Source of the DNA: CAURNT01 sp963526495
GTDB lineage: Bacteria; Fusobacteriota; Fusobacteriia; Fusobacteriales; Leptotrichiaceae
DNA length: 13,996 nucleotides
Direction: 5' to 3'
NCBI GenBank assembly: GCA_963526495.1
Contig: CAURNT010000032.1
Coordinates: 1 to 13,996, forward strand
Below are positions 1 to 7,529 of the stretch, one piece after another (positions within the stretch are counted from its first letter, which is position 1; each line of letters opens with the position of its first letter). Under the pieces are notes generated by a model, which was given only the letters and a program-made list of their open reading frames with translations, searched no databases and had not been told where the DNA came from. The translations under genes and the position numbers were made by a program.

Positions 1-37
1 TTGAACCTATTTATTTTCAATATACTATTTTTAATTT

Positions 38-3000
38 TTAAAATGTATATTTAATTCCTAAATTAAGATTTTGAGTAGTTAAATTCTTATTACCATAACC
101 AAACTTAATGCTTAATTTATCTGTTGGTGTATAATTTAAGTAAACATTTGTTCTAAATTCATTATCAGGCAATTTAACTGAACTAACTTCATTTTTAATA
201 TCCTCAAAAGAACTAGATTTTACTTTTAATCTTATAGTTGGATCAGTTAGCCATTTAGTATATACTGTATTTAATCCTAAATCAAATTTATTACTTATTG
301 TAAATTTAGAGTCTAATCCAAATCTTGCAGCAACCTTAGTGCTAGCTTGTGCATCATATTTAATACCTAATAAGCTATCTTCACTATCATATTTATTAAA
401 TACAAATGTATAAATATCCATTCCTACATAAGGTTTAACTTCTAAATTATTTAATGGATTAAATTTATATCCAAAATTCAAATGTTCAGATATAGTAAAT
501 TGATTTTGATCATGTTCTTTTCTACTTTCATATAGATAATCTTTATATACTTTTTTAAATAAAGTATTTGTTGCAATAGTTGCATCAAACTCATAATTAT
601 CTTTAACGTATTTTATAATTCCACTTACACCTAAACTATTGAATTTAGTTGAAACTATATCATCTTGTGTATGATTACCATTTAAGAATTCTCCACCTAA
701 GAAGAAGTTATAATCCCCTAATTTGTATCCAAGATTTATGTTAACTCCATTTACACGAGAATTAATATCTAATCTATTTATACTATCTCTAGAAACATTA
801 AATTCATTTACTAAATTTGTAAATAATGAAAACTTCTTATCCACTAATTTTTCATTTAATAATTTATTATTTTCATTTAATTTTAAACTAGAAACTGTAT
901 ATCCAGCTGTTAATGAATCAGCAAGAGTTTCACCATCTATAACTCTTGTATCTTTAAATGTAGCATAAAGTATAGTATCTAGTGCCTCTTCTACTTTATC
1001 AAGTCTATAATGACTTGAAGTAGGTTTAGGTTTATTTTCATTTTCTTTTTCCTTTTCTTTTTTAGCTATTTCTTCAGCTCTTTTTTCAGCTTCTTTATTC
1101 AATCTATCTCTTATTTCTTTAAATTTATCTTCTATTTCATTTACAAACCCTGGTCTATCATTTCCAGGTCTTTTATCTTCAGCAGGTTTTTCAAGTCCTC
1201 CTAATATTATTTTACCAGTTAATGTTTTATCCTTATATTCAAGAGAGAATGATAGTAGTTCACTTATAGGGTAAACTCCTAATTTTACTCTAGTTAATAC
1301 TTCATCTTGATTAGCTTTTGCTTCAAATACTTTTATTTCTTTTTTACCAAAACTCAATTTACTTAAAGTATTATGTATTCCTCTTGATTTAAATACATCT
1401 AATGTAAAGTTATCTGTACGACTTAAATCTATACTTGCTATACTTAATAGTGATATAGGTGAAACATAAGTTTTAGACCCCATAATAGGTGTATACTTAC
1501 CGGCTACAATATCATTATCAGAATATGAATAAAGTTCTCCGTAGTTTACAATATTAGCTAAAATTCCTTTTTGATCTTTCTTAAGGCTATGTGTAACATA
1601 TTCATTATTGATATCTAATTTTAATTTAGCACCTTTTTCAACTGTAATGTTTGATTTCATTCCTCCTCTTACAATCAATGTACCATCTTCAACTTTAGTA
1701 TCTCCAGTATATGTATTATCTCCATCTAAAATTAAAGTTCCTTTACCTTTTTTTGTAAGTCCTGCATCACGGAATAATTCTCTTTCTTCAAATGATAATT
1801 TTTCTATAAATGAATTAACTTTTTCTTGGAATAATTTTCTTGCCTCATCTTCATTTGCAGCTTTATTAATTTGATCAACTTCTTCCTTAGTAAATTGTCC
1901 ACGACTTACCATATATCTTGTAATATCAAAAGCACCTGCTATATTATTACCAAATACAGATGTACCACTAGTAACATTAGCTATAAAGTTTTCTTCTCCA
2001 ACTTCATGAGTTAAAGCCTTAACAAATCTTGCAGGCCCTTTCACCGCTGAATTTTTATCTAAAATACCCCAACCAATATTTTCATCTACACCATAAATTC
2101 CTGTAGCAAGTCCATTACTAGCTTCTATATAGTCATCTTTAGCTGTAGTTAATAGAGTTTGTTTTATTTGATGAGCACTCATCCAAGGGAATATTTTTTG
2201 AACTAAAGATCCAACAGCTGTAACACGTGGTGCAGCAAAACTTGAACCAAAGTTTATACGATATTTATAGTCGTCTTCTATTTTATTACCTTGATTATCA
2301 ACATCAGTAACATATATATATTCACCAGGTGCAGCCATAGCCCACAGTTTTGAACTTCCAGCACGAGTTAATGAAAATACATTACCTTTATGTCCATTTC
2401 TAGAAGCGTAGGCTTCTATATACATAATTTGATCTTCTATTTCTCTTCTATATTCAACAGGGTATTTATCTGGATTTTTTCTAATTTCATTTAACTCTTT
2501 AACAAGAGATATATAGTTATCATACATTCCTGTTGTTAAATTCTTGTTTTTCAAAGCAGGAATAGCAGCACTACCCACACCATAACCTAAGAAATTATTA
2601 GTAGAATTTGTTCCATATACACTCATCTTACTTGCCAATCCTACTACATTTATCATATTCTTTCTATATGAATAATCATACTTATAGTCTTGTCCATTTT
2701 CTCTAGCATCTTTAGCACCTAAGTAGTTTATAATACTAGGAACTGAGGCAAAATCATTATTAAATTTCAAATCAGGGCTTTGTATTAATATTTTTTCTCC
2801 ATTAGCTTTGAAATTAGTTAAATCTACACGCCCACTATTATATGTATTTCCCATAGCTCTTACCATTAATATATCATGATTTGCTGCAGAAAATTCTTTA
2901 GCATTCTTAATAGATGCTTCTGTTAAAACCATTTTATATCTAACTAATTTATCAAAATCTTCTTTTGTTATCTCTTTTTTATTCTTAAAGTAATCGTACA

Positions 3001-5008
3001 ATTCTAATGTATCAAATGTTTCACTTCTACCTTTAGATACAAATTCTACCCCTTTTTCTTTTTCAACTTTAAGCCAAGATTGTATTAAAAATCTGTATAA
3101 AGAATTTGAATTATAGAAATCAGCTGCTTTTTGTTTTTGCTCATCACTCATATTATCTAATTGAATGTAGTCATCATAATTCAAGTCTCCACCATAAGAC
3201 ATATTTATTAGTTTAATATTCTTATTTTCATCTAAAATTTTAGGAAGATATTGTCCAACCTTTCCACCACTTACACCTCTACCATCAGCTTGCCCTATAG
3301 CTAAAACACTAAAATTAATATCTGTATAAGGTATTTTATCTGATTCTTTAATATTTTTAACTTTAAGAGCTTGAGATACTACAAAATCATAATATTCTTT
3401 TAAATATTTAGCTTTTTCTTCATCTGTTAATTGTTTTTCAGGTTTACCAAACTCCTTAACCTTACCTTCTATCGCAGGTTTTAAAAGTTTATTCATTTTT
3501 TTAACAATTTCTTCTTTAATAACTAAAAACTCAGTTTTATCAGGATTATCTAACACTAACTTATTTAATGCTGATTCTAATAATTCTTTAAGTTTTTCGT
3601 CACTTACTTTATTTGAAGCATTTACTTTATTTCCTTCATTTCCTATAGCGTGCATCTGATTTGCTACCCACCAAGTATCAGCGTGATAACTTAACTCATC
3701 TATCATAGTACCTATTACAGTAGCACCGTGTGTTTTTTCAAGTGAAGCATACTTTCTATCAGGTCCTTTTAATTTTTCATCAACAAATTTAAACTTAGGA
3801 TCTGTATAATATGGTGATTGTCTATATGTTCTTTTTTCTATTTCAGGAGTTATATCAAAGAATGAATTATCAGCTATTGCTACTGTTGGTCCATTAAAGT
3901 CAACAAAAACATTATCTTCCTTAGAATATATTACCTTACCATTTTTTATTATTTCTCTTGCTACTCTATGTTTACCTACTGTAGGTTTACTTGGATCTTC
4001 ATCCAAAATTCTAGTATTAAATACTAATTCATCTTCAAAGTTTTTTGCTTTAGAATCATCTGTTCTAAATTGTAATCTTGATGTTTTATATTCATCAAAT
4101 CCACCTAGTATACTCTTACCATCAGCACTAAATTTAAGAGATGTTTTATTTAAGTCTGTTAATAATTCTTCATAATTATTAGAATAATCTTCTAATTTTT
4201 CTCCAAAAGAAACTGTTTTTTTAACAAATTGGTCACGTTCTGAAGCTATTCCATTAACACGAACTCTAACTAAAACTTCTTTTTCTCCAACCATATCATC
4301 AAGATCTAAATATTTATTAAAATTAGTCTCTTTAGGTAAAATTTCAAGTAAACTTACTCCCTCTTCTTTTTTATTATATCCATTAACAACACTTAATTCT
4401 ATTCTATTATTATCTAAATTTTTCTTTAAATCCTTATATCTTGCTATATCCGGATAATATTTATTAAATACATCTTTTACAGGATCTAATTCTTTTATTG
4501 GTTTATCAATTTTTATAGTTTTTTCTTCACCTGTATCTAAACTTTTTAAAGTTACATATACATATTTTTTAGTTAAATCTACTACAGTTTTACTATTAAT
4601 CATTTTAGGTACATTCGCATTTGTTCCATCATATTTAGGGTTAGCTACTTTACCTATAGTAATACTATATTTATCATCACTTAAATCAGGATATTCACCA
4701 TACTCTTTATCTGTTTCTTTATATGTTTTGCTATCATAAAAAACACGAGTTCTATAGATTATAGTTTCAGAATCTATATAATCTCCATCAAGTTGTTCAC
4801 CCTTATATACATAATCTCCTCTAATATCAAAATTCTCACTAGTATATTCTGTTGTATAATTTTCTAAATTATCATTTTCTTTTTTTAATACTACAACTTC
4901 AGCTTTTTTCCCAAAAGCTTGCTTATCCTCTTCTTTATTATTTACAGAACTACAACTAGTTAAAGCTACTAATCCTAGTGTTATCTTTAAAATGTTATTT
5001 ATCTTCAT
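38..5008 (-). CDS. Lipidated autotransporter with subtilisin-like (S8) serine protease passenger
   Basis: Predicted surface protease, 1656 residues. The N-terminus is a lipoprotein signal with lipobox LTSC and lipid-bearing Cys19. Residues about 20-370 match nothing I recognise. The S8 domain follows: Asp380 (in VAIADNSF), His427 (in THGATVIG), oxyanion Asn721 (in MGNT) and Ser923 (in GSSFAAP). The His-Ser distance is unusually long because of charged, apparently helical inserts near 447-560 and 610-712. A passenger-associated transport repeat (GDNTYTGDT) lies near 1085-1125, then a beta-rich stretch, a charged helical linker with Pro (about 1275-1330), and a C-terminal autotransporter barrel (about 1390-1656) ending in Phe. 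NalP of Neisseria and SphB1 of Bordetella share this lipobox plus S8 plus barrel design and process other surface proteins. The start is supported by AGGAGGA eight bases upstream. It is the second gene of an operon with the barrel gene. Substrate unknown; the class call is firm. Confidence 0.92.
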   Translation of the reverse strand: MKINNILKITLGLVALTSCSSVNNKEEDKQAFGKKAEVVVLKKENDNLENYTTEYTSENFDIRGDYVYKGEQLDGDYIDSETIIYRTRVFYDSKTYKETDKEYGEYPDLSDDKYSITIGKVANPKYDGTNANVPKMINSKTVVDLTKKYVYVTLKSLDTGEEKTIKIDKPIKELDPVKDVFNKYYPDIARYKDLKKNLDNNRIELSVVNGYNKKEEGVSLLEILPKETNFNKYLDLDDMVGEKEVLVRVRVNGIASERDQFVKKTVSFGEKLEDYSNNYEELLTDLNKTSLKFSADGKSILGGFDEYKTSRLQFRTDDSKAKNFEDELVFNTRILDEDPSKPTVGKHRVAREIIKNGKVIYSKEDNVFVDFNGPTVAIADNSFFDITPEIEKRTYRQSPYYTDPKFKFVDEKLKGPDRKYASLEKTHGATVIGTMIDELSYHADTWWVANQMHAIGNEGNKVNASNKVSDEKLKELLESALNKLVLDNPDKTEFLVIKEEIVKKMNKLLKPAIEGKVKEFGKPEKQLTDEEKAKYLKEYYDFVVSQALKVKNIKESDKIPYTDINFSVLAIGQADGRGVSGGKVGQYLPKILDENKNIKLINMSYGGDLNYDDYIQLDNMSDEQKQKAADFYNSNSLYRFLIQSWLKVEKEKGVEFVSKGRSETFDTLELYDYFKNKKEITKEDFDKLVRYKMVLTEASIKNAKEFSAANHDILMVRAMGNTYNSGRVDLTNFKANGEKILIQSPDLKFNNDFASVPSIINYLGAKDARENGQDYKYDYSYRKNMINVVGLASKMSVYGTNSTNNFLGYGVGSAAIPALKNKNLTTGMYDNYISLVKELNEIRKNPDKYPVEYRREIEDQIMYIEAYASRNGHKGNVFSLTRAGSSKLWAMAAPGEYIYVTDVDNQGNKIEDDYKYRINFGSSFAAPRVTAVGSLVQKIFPWMSAHQIKQTLLTTAKDDYIEASNGLATGIYGVDENIGWGILDKNSAVKGPARFVKALTHEVGEENFIANVTSGTSVFGNNIAGAFDITRYMVSRGQFTKEEVDQINKAANEDEARKLFQEKVNSFIEKLSFEERELFRDAGLTKKGKGTLILDGDNTYTGDTKVEDGTLIVRGGMKSNITVEKGAKLKLDINNEYVTHSLKKDQKGILANIVNYGELYSYSDNDIVAGKYTPIMGSKTYVSPISLLSIASIDLSRTDNFTLDVFKSRGIHNTLSKLSFGKKEIKVFEAKANQDEVLTRVKLGVYPISELLSFSLEYKDKTLTGKIILGGLEKPAEDKRPGNDRPGFVNEIEDKFKEIRDRLNKEAEKRAEEIAKKEKEKENENKPKPTSSHYRLDKVEEALDTILYATFKDTRVIDGETLADSLTAGYTVSSLKLNENNKLLNEKLVDKKFSLFTNLVNEFNVSRDSINRLDINSRVNGVNINLGYKLGDYNFFLGGEFLNGNHTQDDIVSTKFNSLGVSGIIKYVKDNYEFDATIATNTLFKKVYKDYLYESRKEHDQNQFTISEHLNFGYKFNPLNNLEVKPYVGMDIYTFVFNKYDSEDSLLGIKYDAQASTKVAARFGLDSKFTISNKFDLGLNTVYTKWLTDPTIRLKVKSSSFEDIKNEVSSVKLPDNEFRTNVYLNYTPTDKLSIKFGYGNKNLTTQNLNLGIKYTF

Positions 5009-5016
5009 TAAAAATA

Positions 5017-5024
5017 TCCTCCTA
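5017..5024 (-). promoter_or_regulatory. Ribosome binding site of the protease gene overlapping the upstream stop codon
   Basis: On the minus strand the sequence reads TAGGAGGA. The first three bases are the stop codon of the barrel gene, and AGGAGGA is a near-perfect Shine-Dalgarno sequence eight bases before the protease ATG. Ribosomes finishing the barrel gene would therefore unload at the protease start, which predicts translational coupling of the two products. Confidence 0.8.
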
Positions 5025-7274
5025 CCATGTATAATTTAACTCAAATCCAAATTTTGTAGATATTTTTCTTAGTATAAACTCTTTATCTTTTGGACCATAA
5101 GTTCCTTCATCACTTCTTTTAGTATCTGTTATTTTATTAATAACTTTCTTAGATATATTTATTGGAAGTTCTACTTTACCTGTAAATGATAATTTATCTG
5201 TAAAATCATACTTTAAAGATGTAGTAGGTGTTATTTCAATTTTACCTCCTATATTATTTACAAAATTATCTTGTGTTGAAGTTTGAAGTTCTATTCTTTT
5301 TTCTTCATCATCTTCCTTAGTATTTCTAAGTTTTGATTTTTTCTCTTTAGTTAAAGCTATTAAATCAAGTTCAAATTTCGTGTCAACTCCTGATTTTAAA
5401 GTAAATTTATCAAAATTTTTAGTATAATTTACACCTACACCTGCAACATATCTTTGAATAAATAGAAGTAAATCCCCTTTAATATTATATGGTCTTGAAT
5501 GTGCATCATTTATCCTATTTATATCTAAATCTCCTTTGAATATATATCCTGGTGTTAAATAAGACTTAGAAACTCCTGTTGGCTTAGGTTCTGGTTTAGG
5601 TTTAGGCTTAGGAAAACTTATTTCTGGATAATCATTAGGATTTGGTGTGTCAGGTTGTTTTGGAATTTCATCCTTAGGTATGTATGGAACTTTTCCACCA
5701 TCTAATATATATCCTTTTTCATATTCATAGCTAAATCCTATTTTTGTTGATATATCAAGTTTTTCATTTTCAGAATCTATAACCTTATACATCAAACTAG
5801 CTTTAAGTCCATAATTACCTTTTAAAGTATCAAGATAAATTCTTTTTTGAACATCACTAATAGTTGTTAATTCTAATTTATTTTCTCCATCAACTTTAAC
5901 ATTAAACTTATCATTTAAATTATATTCTAAATTAGCCTTTTGTTCAAAATTACCAGTTATTTTAAGAATAGTATTTTTATGTAATTTAAATTCAGTTTTA
6001 TTTAATAGTGAAACATTTGCTTTTAATTTATCTTTAGAATATGTTGCTTCAAAATTAATTTCTGGAGTATGATTGTTTATTAAATATTCTGATTTATATA
6101 CACCTTTAGTTAAAGGAATAACTAATTCCCCACTGTATTTTAAATTAGGAACTAATTTAAAATCATTTAACAAATATTCTTTAGATAAATCTAAAATATA
6201 TTTAGGTTTAATATTAGCCCATAGCTCATAATTATTACTATTCAAATAATTTACAGTTTCATATTTAGAAGAAAGTAAAATTGTATTTGATAATTTAACT
6301 CCTAAAATGTCTTGATTAGATTTTCCTTCTACATCAAAAAATAGTCTATGATTAGCTATATCTGTCTTATCATAGAAATTAGTCCCTGCTATTAGATATC
6401 CATGATCTTTAAAATTAGCTGTTAAGCTATATTTATCTCCTTTATTATCAACAGTATATTTAGTATCAAATTCTTGTCTATATCTTCTTACAAAATTATT
6501 AAGAAAAGCGAATTGCTCATTATCCTCATTTTCTTTTTCTTCTTTATATGGCATTGCAAAAGATCTAAGATTTAAATTAAAGTTATGTTTAAACTCTAAT
6601 TTTTGATTTTCACTAATATCATAATTCAAACTAGATACATTTTTAAATGTAGGGTATCCCTTCTTATATTTAACAATATTATTTGCATAATATTCTGTAT
6701 CTAATCCTAATTTTAATGTATTTATAGGTTTGAAATAAAGAGCTGCATTAAACTTAGTGTCCCCTCCTAAATATTTTTTATCTCCATCTATATATTCATA
6801 ATCAAAAGTATCTTCATCTAGTATTTCAGACCCATTTCTTATACTTTTTCTAGCATAGTTATCTAAATAATATTCAAATCCTAAATTTGAACCAAACTTT
6901 GAATTTTCCTTATTATTATCCCATTTAACAAATACCTTACCTTGAAGGTCATGATTCAAGCTCTTTTTTTCTCTTATTTTATTATATTGTTCATTATCAC
7001 TATCATTAACTAAAATATTTACTCTTGATGATTTGAAATTACCACCAAAACTTATACCTGTTTCCTTATCTGATAATTTTAAATCAACAAGTCCCAAATT
7101 ATATCCTGCATTAGAAAAATAGAAACCTTTTTCATCTACCTTAGTTTCTTTATCATCTTCTTGTGATTTAAAATTAATATCTAAATCTCCTTTTACCTTT
7201 AAATCTCCATCTAAAGATAAGCTAACTGTACTCAATAACAATATTGCATTTAAAAGAAATATGTTTTTTTTCAT
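5022..7274 (-). CDS. Outer-membrane beta-barrel protein of unrecognised family
   Basis: Product of 750 residues. I chose the ATG at 7274 because it follows GAAGGGAG at a five-base spacing and begins a typical signal peptide (MKKNIFLLNAILLLSTVSLS). A longer reading to 7325 would place 17 unlikely residues before it. The mature part is dense in alternating polar/hydrophobic strands separated by charged turns throughout, and ends in an aromatic residue (NYTW), the usual sorting signal of outer-membrane barrels. I see no plug, POTRA or TonB-box region, so a large pore or surface barrel is more likely than a TonB receptor. A Pro/Lys-rich segment at about residues 525-566, with repeated KP units, interrupts the strand pattern and probably forms a long exposed loop. 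It is the first gene of an operon with the lipidated protease gene, thirteen bases upstream of it. I do not recognise the family, so no function is assigned. Confidence 0.82.
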   Translation of the reverse strand: MKKNIFLLNAILLLSTVSLSLDGDLKVKGDLDINFKSQEDDKETKVDEKGFYFSNAGYNLGLVDLKLSDKETGISFGGNFKSSRVNILVNDSDNEQYNKIREKKSLNHDLQGKVFVKWDNNKENSKFGSNLGFEYYLDNYARKSIRNGSEILDEDTFDYEYIDGDKKYLGGDTKFNAALYFKPINTLKLGLDTEYYANNIVKYKKGYPTFKNVSSLNYDISENQKLEFKHNFNLNLRSFAMPYKEEKENEDNEQFAFLNNFVRRYRQEFDTKYTVDNKGDKYSLTANFKDHGYLIAGTNFYDKTDIANHRLFFDVEGKSNQDILGVKLSNTILLSSKYETVNYLNSNNYELWANIKPKYILDLSKEYLLNDFKLVPNLKYSGELVIPLTKGVYKSEYLINNHTPEINFEATYSKDKLKANVSLLNKTEFKLHKNTILKITGNFEQKANLEYNLNDKFNVKVDGENKLELTTISDVQKRIYLDTLKGNYGLKASLMYKVIDSENEKLDISTKIGFSYEYEKGYILDGGKVPYIPKDEIPKQPDTPNPNDYPEISFPKPKPKPEPKPTGVSKSYLTPGYIFKGDLDINRINDAHSRPYNIKGDLLLFIQRYVAGVGVNYTKNFDKFTLKSGVDTKFELDLIALTKEKKSKLRNTKEDDEEKRIELQTSTQDNFVNNIGGKIEITPTTSLKYDFTDKLSFTGKVELPINISKKVINKITDTKRSDEGTYGPKDKEFILRKISTKFGFELNYTW

Positions 7275-7416
7275 ACATTCTCCCTTCTTTTTTATGTTAA
7301 TAATTAAAATTCTAACATAAAACACATATTTATTTCAATGATAATTCTAAGTTTTTTCTATATATTTTATTTATGATTGCTATATATATTATTTATATTT
7401 TTACTAAGATTTTTAA

Positions 7417-7425
7417 ATTATATCA
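7417..7425 (-). promoter_or_regulatory. Candidate extended -10 promoter for the barrel-protease operon
   Basis: The minus strand reads TGATATAAT, a TGn-extended -10 with a perfect hexamer. No good -35 lies upstream, which is common for extended -10 promoters. Transcription would start near 7410, leaving a leader of about 135 bases before the ATG. It lies just beyond the terminator of the preceding gene. AT-rich background makes chance matches likely. Confidence 0.4.
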
Positions 7426-7482
7426 CTACATATTAAAAAACATTTACTTTTAATACAAATTATTTTTTACATAAAGACAAAT

Positions 7483-7515
7483 AAAAAATCCCTCTATATT
7501 TTAGAGAGATTTTTT
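7483..7515 (-). terminator. Rho-independent terminator of the acyl-activating fusion gene
   Basis: A 14-bp stem (7483-7496 with 7502-7515) surrounds a five-base loop, fifteen bases after the stop codon at 7530. Read on the minus strand, the one non-Watson-Crick position becomes a G-U pair and the 3' arm ends in a U run. On the plus strand the same position is a C-A mismatch. This fits termination of the minus-strand gene. Confidence 0.82.
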
Positions 7516-7529
7516 ATTTTAAATAGGTT

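Noticed and set aside
723..1874. Plus-strand open frames at 723-968 and 1608-1874 inside the protease gene
   Set aside because: They lie opposite a clearly real gene, lack a ribosome binding site and encode low-complexity Phe/Ser/Leu-rich text typical of antisense frames in AT-rich DNA.
7275..7325. N-terminal extension of the barrel protein starting at 7325
   Set aside because: It would bury a good ribosome binding site and place 17 residues before a perfect signal peptide.
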